Positions 1 through 8,248 of a stretch of 34,038 bases of DNA are shown in pieces. The DNA is from Planctomycetaceae bacterium. GTDB lineage: Bacteria; Planctomycetota; Phycisphaerae; Phycisphaerales; SM1A02. Position numbers and translations under genes: made by a program. The notes beneath the pieces are model-generated. The model was given only the letters and a program-made list of their open reading frames with translations. It made no database searches and was not told the DNA's origin. How positions within the stretch are numbered: the first letter of the stretch is position 1; each line of letters opens with the position of its first letter. The DNA lies in the NCBI GenBank assembly GCA_947474065.1, contig CANJHD010000024.1, positions 1 through 34,038 on the forward strand, written 5' to 3'.

Positions 1-718
1 CGAATGTGATTCCAAGATGCGACTGCGCAATGCGTGTCAATCGCGCAGTGGCCGCGCTGCCGTCGGCTGCGTCGTTCGCCATCGTGACAGCGCAGCACCA
101 TCCATCACGCCGGCCGTGACGAACACATGCCTTTGCAAATCCGTACGCATCGGCGAGCGATGTTGGCTCCGGCGTTGTCACGATAAGTAATCGATCTGCT
201 GCAGCTGCAATATCAAGCGTGCCGGCACCGATACCTGCTCCAAGATCAACGACCATCAATTCCACATGAGCAGCGACGCGTGCAAGTCCTTCAATGAGTC
301 GCGCTCGTTGCGGGCGTTCAAGATCCGCCATCCGCGCAACACCGGACGCACCCGCGAGCAACCACAAACGCGGCGCAATGGTTGTGAAGCACTCCGACAA
401 TTGCGCGCGCCCGCCGAGCCAATCGGCAGCAGTTCGAGCCGGTCGAACACCGCACAAGACGTCGAGATTTGCAAGCCCAAGATCAGCGTCAACCAATGCC
501 GTCTTCACACCGCGCTCCGCTGCAGCCATGGCAATTCCAAGCGCCAGCGTGCTCTTACCAACTCCGCCCTTCCCGCTGGCAACTGCAATGGTCCTTGCCA
601 AACGCACCGGATTCTGCGCGGAAACCGCTGGGATTTGCGGCTGCGGTTGCGCAGACGAAGCAACGCTCGCCGCAGCTGCAGCAACACGCGCGCGAAGATT
701 CGCGGCCTGCGTGTCCAT
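1..718 (-). CDS. flhG: FlhG/MinD-like ParA-family ATPase, partial (3' end outside window)
   Basis: This is a MinD/ParA-type ATPase of the FlhG (YlxH) group, which controls the number and position of flagella together with FlhF. Reading on the minus strand from ATG at 718, the first ~40 residues are an Ala/Gln-rich leader. The deviant Walker A motif GKGGVGKST (about residues 49-57) follows, then VDADLGLANLD (the FlhG/MinD A' motif) and a Walker B-like MVVDLGAG. The frame stays open to position 1, so about 239 codons are seen and the C-terminus is missing. The start codon overlaps the flhF stop by one base (TGATG), which implies translational coupling. The FlhF-FlhG gene order is the family's usual one, which favours FlhG over a cell-division MinD. 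Confidence 0.9.
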   Translation of the reverse strand, partial: MDTQAANLRARVAAAAASVASSAQPQPQIPAVSAQNPVRLARTIAVASGKGGVGKSTLALGIAMAAAERGVKTALVDADLGLANLDVLCGVRPARTAADWLGGRAQLSECFTTIAPRLWLLAGASGVARMADLERPQRARLIEGLARVAAHVELMVVDLGAGIGAGTLDIAAAADRLLIVTTPEPTSLADAYGFAKACVRHGRRDGWCCAVTMANDAADGSAATARLTRIAQSHLGITF

Positions 719-1818
719 CAGAATTTCGTCTCCACAACGCTCGGCTCCGCCAGAAGCCGTCGCGCGAATGCGTGCGCATCAGCATGCTCAATGTCGTCCG
801 GAACTTCCTGCCCCGTGGTGAACCAGCTCGTTGGTGTGCCACCGCGGCGGACCGCGCCGATGAGCGCACCAAGTCCTTCGCTCTCATCCAACTTTGATAG
901 CACAACGTGCGTGGCGCCGATCGGCGCAAACGCGTCGGACGACTCCTCAAGAGTGCGCGCGGATGCCGACCCTGGCAGCACGAGATACGTTTCGTCCGGT
1001 CGCAATGCGGTGAGCACACTGGCAATCTCACCGATGCGCCCCACATCACGATGACCGCGCCCTGGAGTATCGACAAGCACTACATCGCACCCGGCAAGTG
1101 CCGCGAGCGCCTCGCGCGCCGATGTGGCTCCATTTGCAGCGCGCACTTCAGCACCGATGATCGATCCATAGGTGCGCAATTGTTCAACCGCACCCACTCG
1201 GAATGAATCTGCTGCGAGCAATCCGACCCGAAGGCCGCGCGCCACGCGCCATTCTGCTGCAAGTTTGGCGAGCGTTGTGGTCTTGCCAACTCCAGTCGGA
1301 CCCGCAATTGCAATGATCCACGGTCGCCCGGCAACATCAGCTCGGCGCGGGGTATGAGCGGCTGCAACAGGAAGCAGTGCGGCAACCGCGTTCACTGCCG
1401 CTGCTTGCGCCATCAACTCAATTTCGTCGGCGGCCGCTGACTGAAGTTCCGCGCCCACTTGACCAAGGACATGATCAACAAGCGAAGTTGGCAGCGATTG
1501 CGCGCGCAGGCGTGCACCGAGGCGCGCCATCACTGCTGCACACGCCGGACCGGTGGTCATCGCGGCGAGCGATGCGTTGGCTTCATCAGCAGCGAGTCGC
1601 CCCACCATCACTGCGCGTGCCATTGCCTCGCGCGCGGCTCGACGCGCCTGAGATGTACGAGTTGCGGCTTCGATCACCACTTCAAACGAAAGTGCGCGCC
1701 CAAATGCACCGGTGCGCCGGGCACCAGCATGCACAATGCGCACGCCCATGCCGTGATGGCGGCGTGCTGCGGTGATTGCTTCCGTCATGCTGTCGGCGAT
1801 GTATCGAACGCGCGTCAT
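718..1818 (-). CDS. flhF: Flagellar SRP-like GTPase FlhF
   Basis: This 366-residue protein is an FlhF-type member of the SRP GTPase family, which sets the site of flagellar assembly. The N-terminal B-domain (about 1-50, ending FEVVIE) is typical. A helical N domain follows, then the G domain: P-loop GPTGVGKTT (173-181), DSFRVGAVEQL (204-214) and a G4-like SKLDES near residue 310. The G3 motif reads DTPGRG (250-255), where SRP-type GTPases normally have DTAGR. This Ala-to-Pro change is odd but sits in an otherwise intact domain. The start overlaps the end of flhA by four bases (ATGA), and flhG follows with a one-base overlap, so the three genes are probably one transcript. Confidence 0.93.
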   Translation of the reverse strand: MTRVRYIADSMTEAITAARRHHGMGVRIVHAGARRTGAFGRALSFEVVIEAATRTSQARRAAREAMARAVMVGRLAADEANASLAAMTTGPACAAVMARLGARLRAQSLPTSLVDHVLGQVGAELQSAAADEIELMAQAAAVNAVAALLPVAAAHTPRRADVAGRPWIIAIAGPTGVGKTTTLAKLAAEWRVARGLRVGLLAADSFRVGAVEQLRTYGSIIGAEVRAANGATSAREALAALAGCDVVLVDTPGRGHRDVGRIGEIASVLTALRPDETYLVLPGSASARTLEESSDAFAPIGATHVVLSKLDESEGLGALIGAVRRGGTPTSWFTTGQEVPDDIEHADAHAFARRLLAEPSVVETKF

Positions 1819-4016
1819 GCTGCCACCTCCGTGCCCTGTTCTGTGAGCACTGCTTCGCCGATCCGATCAACCTCAATACCTCGTACCAATTCGTCGTAGG
1901 CAAGTACCGCGCAACCTGGAATATGCGGCGTCAGCAAACGAGCGAGCGCCGAGCGAGAAGTGCGCGTTGAAATCACCACAACAGGAAGCGCAGACGCTGC
2001 CAGCGGCTTGGCCGCAGCAGCCACCGCGCGAACGACTGCCGCGGCGTCAGCCGGCGTCAGTAGCGTCGCTGGCTCACCATCAATTAAGGTGATCGCTGAC
2101 GCAACCAGCGCGTCGAGCGACTGTGATGCAACAACAACAGTGAGGACAGGTCGCCCTTCATCATCGGGGCGCGCATACTGCTGACAAATGGTTCGACGAA
2201 GTGCTAATCGAGCTGCTTCCGCGAGCGAATGCGGCTCGCGAGAACGTTGCGCCGCGTCGGCGATGGATTCAAGAACTGCTTCAAGATCTCGCACGGGAAC
2301 GCGCTCGCGCAGAAGTAACTGCATCACTCGCTGCAACTCGCCTGGCCGAATGCATGAAGGCACTGCTTCCGCAACGAGCCGAGGCGCCCGCTGCGCAAGT
2401 TCCGTCAGTAGGTCGGCAACGTGCTCGCGCGTCAGCAACTCATCGGCATGCCTGCGAACGACCGTGGCAAAGTGTGCGCCGAGCACTGATTCCGGACTAG
2501 CAACCGCGCATCCCTGTGCTTCTGCCTGTGGCCGAAGCGAGGGCGCGATCCACAGCGCATCAAGACCAAATGCGGGCTCGCGCGTTCGAATTCCTGGAAG
2601 CCTTGGCAGACGACCATCACCTGGCATTGCCAGCAATTCGCCGAGACGAAGTTCACCCTCGCCAACCGTGGCGCCACGCACGCGAATGCGGTAACCGCCT
2701 GCAGCAAGCGAGCGATCATCGCGCACTCGAACTGCTGGCACAACGATGCCAAGATCCTGCGCAACCTGGCGACGCACCGCCTCGATGCGCCTCAGAATGG
2801 GCGATGCATCACCCGCGCGGGCAAGCTCCACGAGCGACGCGCCGATTTCAACTTCGAGTGGTTCAACCGCCAAAAGCGCGCCGATTTCAGCAGTGCGCCG
2901 CGCGATAGCCGGATCAACGACGGCGAGAGAAGTTGCTCGACGCGTGAGTTCTCCGCGACTCGCCGCCTGCTCTACTGGCATTGCAGTTGACGCACCGCGC
3001 GCAGCGGTCCGCTCCACACGCGTTGCAATCAGCGCTCCGAGACCAATCACTGCTGCGCCCAGCAGCAGCGGCATGGTTGGCAGCGGCGTAAATGAAAGCA
3101 CTGCCATAAATCCCGCCAGCATCCAGAGCGATCGTGGGTTGCCGACAAGTTGCTTGGGCATCTCTTCCCCGAGTGTTCTGCCCCGCCCGGCGCGCGCGAC
3201 TACCAAGCCTGCTGCAATGGCAATCACGAACGCGGGAATCTGCGCTGCCAATCCGTCACCGATCGTCAGCACGGTGAATGCGCGACCTGTTTCGGCAAGC
3301 GTCCAGCCCTTTTGAAATACGCCAGTAGCGATGCCGCCAACGATGTTGACGCCGGTGATCACCAATCCGGCAATCGCATCGCCGCGCACGAATCGACTTG
3401 CGCCATCCATCGCGCCAAAGAAATCTGCTTCGCGGGCAAGGTCATCGCGACGCTCACGCGCTTCCGTTCCATCAATAGCACCGGCTGCGAGATCTGCATC
3501 AATCGCCATCTGCCGACCAGGAAGCGCGTCAAGTGCGAATCGCGCGGCAACCTCTGCCATGCGCGATGCTCCCTTGGTAATGACCACAAACTGCACGATC
3601 ACCAGAATCAGGAACACCACTGCACCCACGGCAATGTTGTTGCCCGCAACGAGCTTTCCGAATGCCTCGATGAACTGCCCAGCGACGCCTTGCGCCTCGG
3701 CCGGCGTCACTGCGTTGGCACCCAAGATCAATCGTGTTGATGCCACATTGATCACGAGCCGAAACAGCGTGGTTCCCAACAACAACGCTGGAAACACACT
3801 GAAATCAAGGGGGCTGCGCAGTGTGGCCGCTCGGACCAATACCAAAGCTGCCAACGCAAAGTTGAGCACCACTAACACATCCATCACCAGCGGCGAGAGC
3901 GGCGCTACGAGCACTACCACCATGCCAAGCAGTGCCGCGGGCAACGCCAACGAACGATGCTCCGAGAGGAACGCGAGTATTCGATCAAGCAGCCTGTTCA
4001 CGCAAGTCCTTTCCAC
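1815..4016 (-). CDS. flhA: Flagellar type III export gate protein FlhA
   Basis: FlhA forms the nonameric export gate of the flagellar type III secretion system in the inner membrane. The 733-residue protein has the family's usual length and two-part layout. About residues 1-330 hold multiple membrane segments with the highly conserved stretches around FSVFPALLLGTTLFRL and GDAIAGLVITGVN. About 360-733 form the soluble cytoplasmic substrate-docking domain. Two starts are possible. ATG at 4016 gives a 32-base overlap with flhB. A GTG at 4001, five codons in and reading VNRLLDR, gives a 17-base overlap and looks more like a natural N-terminus. The gene lies between flhB and flhF in the export operon. 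Confidence 0.95.
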   Translation of the reverse strand: MERTCVNRLLDRILAFLSEHRSLALPAALLGMVVVLVAPLSPLVMDVLVVLNFALAALVLVRAATLRSPLDFSVFPALLLGTTLFRLVINVASTRLILGANAVTPAEAQGVAGQFIEAFGKLVAGNNIAVGAVVFLILVIVQFVVITKGASRMAEVAARFALDALPGRQMAIDADLAAGAIDGTEARERRDDLAREADFFGAMDGASRFVRGDAIAGLVITGVNIVGGIATGVFQKGWTLAETGRAFTVLTIGDGLAAQIPAFVIAIAAGLVVARAGRGRTLGEEMPKQLVGNPRSLWMLAGFMAVLSFTPLPTMPLLLGAAVIGLGALIATRVERTAARGASTAMPVEQAASRGELTRRATSLAVVDPAIARRTAEIGALLAVEPLEVEIGASLVELARAGDASPILRRIEAVRRQVAQDLGIVVPAVRVRDDRSLAAGGYRIRVRGATVGEGELRLGELLAMPGDGRLPRLPGIRTREPAFGLDALWIAPSLRPQAEAQGCAVASPESVLGAHFATVVRRHADELLTREHVADLLTELAQRAPRLVAEAVPSCIRPGELQRVMQLLLRERVPVRDLEAVLESIADAAQRSREPHSLAEAARLALRRTICQQYARPDDEGRPVLTVVVASQSLDALVASAITLIDGEPATLLTPADAAAVVRAVAAAAKPLAASALPVVVISTRTSRSALARLLTPHIPGCAVLAYDELVRGIEVDRIGEAVLTEQGTEVAA

Positions 4017-4773
4017 GAGCAGCGCCCGCAGCAGTTACCGTTGTCATTCCCCGCCCCTGCTTCCGCGTTATGTTCCGAGCCTGCGCTGTACGCCGCGACT
4101 TCGTATTGGGATCGCCTTCAGTGCGGCGCCGCTCTTCACGCGATTCAGCGTCATCCATACGCGTTGAATGCTCCCACTTCCAGCGTGCGATCGCTACATC
4201 CGCTGCCGCGAACACCACACCTGCTGCAAGCGCGGCAAGCACCGCGTCAAGCACAATGCGCGCGGCGGACTCAACAGCAAGCGCAATTGGCAGCGCTGGA
4301 AGCGACGAAACGCGCGGCCAGTGTGCAAACACCGCCCATGCCGCCGCTCCGATCAACACCAGTGCCCATGACAATCGCGCAACTGCGCCGCCCGCTGCTT
4401 TCGCCGATGGCAGGCGCACCGCGATCGAAGCACCGAGCGATGAGCGGACGCGGAATCCAGTCTGTACGAGCGCGCCCACAACCGCGCCGGCAAGGCCACA
4501 TGCAAGCGCTGGCCACGCAATGGCCGCCACCGAAAGCACCATGTTCTGTATTGCGGATGCACCCTCAGCGGGCGCAATGTTGGCGGCCACCTTGAGACCA
4601 CCGCGCACCGTTTCAAGAAGTTGCTGCGGAACATTCGATGCCCACGCTCCGAGCGCCCCACCAATGAGCGCGCCCACGGCGATTGGCGATCGGCGCACTG
4701 GCACCCCGTGCTCCGCTCGAATGCGCTCCAATCGCATTTCGCCTGATTGGTGCGTGCGTTCTTCGCTACTCAT
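3985..4773 (-). CDS. flhB: FlhB, short form lacking the autocleaved export-switch domain
   Basis: This is recognised as FlhB by position (fliR-flhB-flhA), by four hydrophobic segments (roughly residues 30-48, 88-117, 150-170, 182-208), and by the juxtamembrane signature. That signature comprises an Arg/Glu-rich linker with EGDPNTKSR, matching the family's KETEGDP-x-x-K motif. The frame stops about 30 residues after this, at 262 aa, where FlhB is normally 350-380 aa. The NPTH autocleavage site and the rest of the cytoplasmic domain, which switch export from rod/hook to filament substrates, are absent. The flhA start follows immediately, so no NPTH segment is available in another frame here. 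The start at 4773 overlaps the fliR stop (ATGA). An upstream in-frame extension exists but lies inside fliR and is not used in this model. Confidence 0.82.
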   Translation of the reverse strand: MSSEERTHQSGEMRLERIRAEHGVPVRRSPIAVGALIGGALGAWASNVPQQLLETVRGGLKVAANIAPAEGASAIQNMVLSVAAIAWPALACGLAGAVVGALVQTGFRVRSSLGASIAVRLPSAKAAGGAVARLSWALVLIGAAAWAVFAHWPRVSSLPALPIALAVESAARIVLDAVLAALAAGVVFAAADVAIARWKWEHSTRMDDAESREERRRTEGDPNTKSRRTAQARNITRKQGRGMTTVTAAGAARGKDLREQAA

Positions 4774-5561
4774 GCTGCACCTCCCGTCACTGCGGAGTGC
4801 ATCGAGTCCAACATGCCCGCCACTGCGCCGTGCATTGCTGACTGCATGGCTGCTGCGCCGGCGAGTAGCGCCAGAATTGCAACTGCAAATCGCACCGGGA
4901 ATCCAAAGGAAAGCGGCGCGATCCCTGGCACGCTGCGCGCTACAAATCCAGAGACCATCGCTTCGGCAACCAGCACCGCAGTGACTGGAAGCGCAACGCG
5001 AAATGCCAACTCGCTTGCAGCAACGGCCGCGCCCATCACGGTTCCAACAATGCCAACGCTTGGACTCCATGCTCCGAGCGCCACGTAGTCGAAACTCCGA
5101 AGCGTGGAGAGAGCCAACGCATCAAGTCCACCAGCCCATACGAAACACGCGGCGCCAAGTACTGCAAAGAGTTGCTCGAACGCATCGCCGCCGTCTTCTT
5201 CGCCGCTTCCACCGTCATAGAGCTGGCCGAAGCCAAGCCCCGCTTGCATACCGACAAGTGATCCCGCCGTTCGGAATGCTGCAACCGGAAGCATGGCGAT
5301 GACTCCGATCACCGCGCCGAGCGCAAATTCCAAGGCAGCAGCGGGCAACAATCGCCACGGCTCGGCGATGGCCGCAGCGGGAAGCCCCGATGCGCCGATC
5401 GCAGGCAGCGCGGCGACCGCAATCACAGCTGCAATTGCCAAACGAATGCGCGCTGGCACAGCTGCCGCTGCAACAACCGGAGCAAATGTGGCGACGCCCA
5501 TCACGCGACAAGTAGCGAGGGCCAAGGGCGCCAAAGTTGCGAGCGTTGTGGCGCCGTCCAT
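4770..5561 (-). CDS. fliR: Flagellar export protein FliR
   Basis: FliR is a core membrane protein of the FliPQR export channel. The 263-residue product has six or so hydrophobic segments and the family's central pattern: an AGSLVGMQAGLGFGQLYD stretch, then an acidic loop, then a CFVWAGGLDALALSTLRSF helix. The start chosen is ATG at 5561, which shares its first base with the last base of the fliQ stop (TAATG). A longer frame upstream is only fliQ read out of frame. The stop overlaps the flhB start by four bases. Gene order and length agree with fliR. Confidence 0.92.
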   Translation of the reverse strand: MDGATTLATLAPLALATCRVMGVATFAPVVAAAAVPARIRLAIAAVIAVAALPAIGASGLPAAAIAEPWRLLPAAALEFALGAVIGVIAMLPVAAFRTAGSLVGMQAGLGFGQLYDGGSGEEDGGDAFEQLFAVLGAACFVWAGGLDALALSTLRSFDYVALGAWSPSVGIVGTVMGAAVAASELAFRVALPVTAVLVAEAMVSGFVARSVPGIAPLSFGFPVRFAVAILALLAGAAAMQSAMHGAVAGMLDSMHSAVTGGAA

Positions 5562-5818
5562 TAGTAGACGCCCCCCGCAAACATGGCCTGCGCGAAGGTC
5601 ACTAGCTTGGAAACCATCCATCCTGCGAGCGCAACGAGCGTCAATCCGCATGCAAGCAGTTTGGGAACTGCAGACACCGCTTGATCCTGCACCTGCGTTG
5701 CCGCCTGAAGCAGCGCCGTGATCAGACCAACCACTAACGCAACAAGAAGGATCGGCGTTGCCACCACAAGCGCGGTGACGAGCGCCGATTGCACAAGATC
5801 AATAGGTGCAGATTCCAT
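5561..5818 (-). CDS. fliQ: Flagellar export protein FliQ
   Basis: An 85-residue, two-helix membrane protein that joins FliP and FliR in the export channel. It begins MESAPIDLVQSAL, and the first hydrophobic segment reads TPILLVALVVGLITALLQAATQVQ, followed by the family's typical turn and a second helix ending GWMVSKLVTFAQ. The length matches the family (about 86-90 aa). The start ATG at 5818 lies two bases after the fliP stop, which is why the longer upstream frame was not used. The stop overlaps the fliR start. Confidence 0.94.
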   Translation of the reverse strand: MESAPIDLVQSALVTALVVATPILLVALVVGLITALLQAATQVQDQAVSAVPKLLACGLTLVALAGWMVSKLVTFAQAMFAGGVY

Positions 5819-5820
5819 GG

Positions 5821-6558
5821 TCAGGTCACCGCCGCCACGCCCGCCAAGATCGACCCTGCCACGAGGGTCCATCCATCGGCAAGCACAAAGAGGAGCAACT
5901 TGAGCGGCATCGAAACCATTGATGGCGGAACCATAAACATTCCTAGGCTCACCAAGATTCCGGCTACCACAAGATCAACCACTACGAACGGAAGGAAGAT
6001 GCGAAAGCCAATCAGGAACGCGGTCTTCAATTCGCTCAAGACGAATGCAGGCACGAGCGTTGCCATGTCCACATCGGCACGCGTAAGTTTGGATGTATCG
6101 CTGACATCAACGCCGCGATGTTCAAGCAACATGTACACCGTCTGCCAGTTGCCGCATGCATCGATCTGCGCAAACATGAAGTCGCGCAACGGCTGTCGCG
6201 CGGCGCCCCATGCCTCTTCTGGATTGGTGGTTGTGCCGTCCATGTACGGCTTCACACCTGCGTCCCACGCGCGCGTAAATGTGGGAGCCATGGCAGCCAT
6301 TGTGAGCAGCAACGAGAGTCCAACGATCACCTGCGTGGGCGGCATTGCCTGCGCGCCGACCGCTTGACGCAGCAAGCCAAGAACCACCACAACCCGCGTA
6401 AAGCAGGTGCAAAGCATGAGAATTGCCGGCGCGAGCGAAAGCACCGTGAGGAGCACGAGCAGGTCGACCGCGCCTTTGAATCCAACGCCTGCAGGCAGCG
6501 CATTTGCCGCGCCCGCCACAAGCGATACCGGGTCAATGCCCGAATCGGCACCAGTCAT
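5821..6558 (-). CDS. fliP: Flagellar export protein FliP
   Basis: FliP is the main subunit of the FliPQR export channel. The 245-residue protein contains the strongly conserved block running from LAPAILMLCTCFTRVVVVL into LLRQAVGAQAMPPTQV (about residues 42-78). It also has the second family block FVLSELKTAFLIGFRIFLPFVVVDLV near 170-195. FliP proteins often carry a cleaved signal peptide; here only a short, weakly hydrophobic N-terminus precedes the first strong membrane helix. The start overlaps the fliO stop (ATGA), and fliQ follows after two bases. Confidence 0.95.
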   Translation of the reverse strand: MTGADSGIDPVSLVAGAANALPAGVGFKGAVDLLVLLTVLSLAPAILMLCTCFTRVVVVLGLLRQAVGAQAMPPTQVIVGLSLLLTMAAMAPTFTRAWDAGVKPYMDGTTTNPEEAWGAARQPLRDFMFAQIDACGNWQTVYMLLEHRGVDVSDTSKLTRADVDMATLVPAFVLSELKTAFLIGFRIFLPFVVVDLVVAGILVSLGMFMVPPSMVSMPLKLLLFVLADGWTLVAGSILAGVAAVT

Positions 6559-7208
6559 GAGGCGCTGTCCTTTCCGCGTCGAATGTCAACAGTGCGCTCG
6601 ACGGATGTTGAATCATCAAGTGCAGCGCCGCGAAACTGCGATGCGCCAGAAACTGATGCAGCACCACGATCGGATGAAGTGCCGCGTGCTTCCGCCATCG
6701 TTGCAGCCACCTGCGCTGGATCTGTCAACTCACTGAGCGTGCGCAATCCATCGCGCGCCTGCTCTACACAGAGAAGCCGCGGACCGAATCGCACCAACAA
6801 GATGTTCTGACCGCGGCCCACCGAATGTCGCGCAATGATTTCGAAGGCGCCGCCATGCATACGAGTAGCAATGCCGCTGCGTCGCAGCCACCACTTCCCG
6901 GCGAATGCCAACCCAACCACCACGGCCAACGCACCGAGCATTCGGACCGCTTCAGCAACGCCGCTTGATGTTGCAGACTGTGTCGGCGCGCGGGCTGCAC
7001 CAAGTGACTGCTGCTCGCCAGGCGATTGCATCGAAGCAGCCACCGGCGTGCTCGACGGTATTGCCATCGAATTTGCACCGATGGCAACATGCGCACACCA
7101 CGCTGTAACCAGCGTGGCAATGATGGCGATGACTCGCGCACGCACCGCGCGGCGGCGCGCGAAGGTTCGCGCAAGCAGATGTCGGTCGAAAGGTATTACT
7201 GCGGCCAT
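6555..7208 (-). CDS. fliO: Flagellar biosynthesis protein FliO
   Basis: FliO helps assemble the FliP ring. The product has an N-terminal hydrophobic segment, a Ser/Ala/Pro-rich linker, a membrane helix (around VRMLGALAVVVGLAFAGKWW), and then the small FliO domain (FEIIARHSVGRGQNILLVRFG, followed by VEQARDGLRTLSEL). The Ser/Ala-rich C-terminal tail overlaps the fliP start by four bases. The start at 7208 (217 aa) was chosen because GGAG lies just upstream. An in-frame ATG at 7298 would add 30 residues without family character. FliO is poorly conserved, so the name rests on domain pattern plus position ahead of fliPQR. The 91 bases between it and the lipid kinase may hold the operon promoter, but I see no convincing one. 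Confidence 0.85.
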   Translation of the reverse strand: MAAVIPFDRHLLARTFARRRAVRARVIAIIATLVTAWCAHVAIGANSMAIPSSTPVAASMQSPGEQQSLGAARAPTQSATSSGVAEAVRMLGALAVVVGLAFAGKWWLRRSGIATRMHGGAFEIIARHSVGRGQNILLVRFGPRLLCVEQARDGLRTLSELTDPAQVAATMAEARGTSSDRGAASVSGASQFRGAALDDSTSVERTVDIRRGKDSAS

Positions 7209-7299
7209 CCGTGGCTCCAGTCCCTTACATCGGTCTAAAATCGGCAATTCCTGCAGATTGCGCGCAGAAATTGCGGGGTCGGGGGCGCTCCCTGCCAAC

Positions 7300-8223
7300 T
7301 CAGGCGCCGCGCATATCGATCATTCGAAGCGCGCCCGGGCGTAGCCCCACTTCCATCTGCACCACCGGACCGCCCGCAACGGAGTCGCCGTCAGCCTGAA
7401 TGAGGGTCGGGCGGTCGAATCGAATGCGCCATGCCAAACCCTGCGCTGACCATGCGCCCAATACTGCCCCACGTGTCAGCGCCAGCCGAATCGCCCAACG
7501 CACCATGCTCCAGCCCCCGCGAGCCGGCAATACCACCGCGTCAAGCAGGCCGTCTGCAGGGTCCGCAACCCGCGAGGGATTGAGCCGAAGCGCATATTGC
7601 CGGGCATTGGCAATGATCAATTGCCCTTTCGCCTCGATTCGGTCAGCGGGCGCAGCGCCATGAACTCCATGAACACTCTGTTCGCCGGTCTCCGCCACGA
7701 AGCCTGGCGCCTGCCAGTGACGCAGAAGTGCAAGTATCGGCAAGAGATACGTCAGATAGGTGACCGGACCCCGGCGCCTCGCCGCAAGGGCGGCAACCAC
7801 ATCGGCGTCGAATCCGGCTGAAACCATGACAAGGAACGCATGGTCAGGGAGCCCGGCGCGCCGGATGACCCCAAGGTCAACGGATCGTTCCTGCCGAGCC
7901 AAGATTCGGTCCGCGAGAGCCGCCGGCGAGCATTGAAACCCAAACTCACGCGCGGCCAGATTCTCTGTCCCGGCTGGGACGATGGCGAGCGGAATCGACC
8001 CGCCAGCCACTCTGGCAGACACTGACCGGACTGTCCCATCGCCGCCCACTGCCACAATGGCGAGGGCGCCAATGCACGCCGATTCGAGGTCGGCACTGGA
8101 CGCATCGAGCGGCAATCGTGTGGGAACAATCCCGCGCGCCGCCAATGCGCTACAGATCCGATCTGCCGCCGCGAGTGACCGGCCGCGTCCGGAGGCAGGG
8201 TTGGCGATAACGGCTACGCGCAT
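7300..8223 (-). CDS. Diacylglycerol/lipid kinase family protein (DagK/YegS-like)
   Basis: A 307-residue lipid kinase of the DAGK catalytic family, which phosphorylates diacylglycerol or a similar lipid alcohol with ATP. The N-terminus has the nucleotide-binding start VAVIANPASGRG, then the catalytic GGDGTV motif (about residues 58-63) and the IVPAGTENLAAREF segment that corresponds to the family's PLGT-x-N-x-F/A motif. The C-terminal half is the usual beta-rich domain ending in the ADGDSV motif. The start at 8223 fits the fold's N-terminus; longer upstream frames run into the divergent gene. The exact substrate cannot be told (diacylglycerol, sphingoid or undecaprenol-type lipids are possible). 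It lies upstream of fliO on the same strand and may be co-transcribed with it. Confidence 0.87.
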   Translation of the reverse strand: MRVAVIANPASGRGRSLAAADRICSALAARGIVPTRLPLDASSADLESACIGALAIVAVGGDGTVRSVSARVAGGSIPLAIVPAGTENLAAREFGFQCSPAALADRILARQERSVDLGVIRRAGLPDHAFLVMVSAGFDADVVAALAARRRGPVTYLTYLLPILALLRHWQAPGFVAETGEQSVHGVHGAAPADRIEAKGQLIIANARQYALRLNPSRVADPADGLLDAVVLPARGGWSMVRWAIRLALTRGAVLGAWSAQGLAWRIRFDRPTLIQADGDSVAGGPVVQMEVGLRPGALRMIDMRGA

Positions 8224-8248
8224 CGATGACAAGCGTACGATCCGCCCG

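Noticed and set aside
266-1054. Long plus-strand open frame opposite flhG and flhF
   Set aside because: It is Arg/Ser/Ala-rich with no domain, and lies antisense to two clearly recognised genes; such shadows are common in GC-rich DNA.
7209-7299. A minus-strand GCCGATTTT upstream of fliO, similar to the FliA (sigma-28) -10 box
   Set aside because: No TAAA-type -35 element lies at the required distance, and export genes are not usually sigma-28 dependent.
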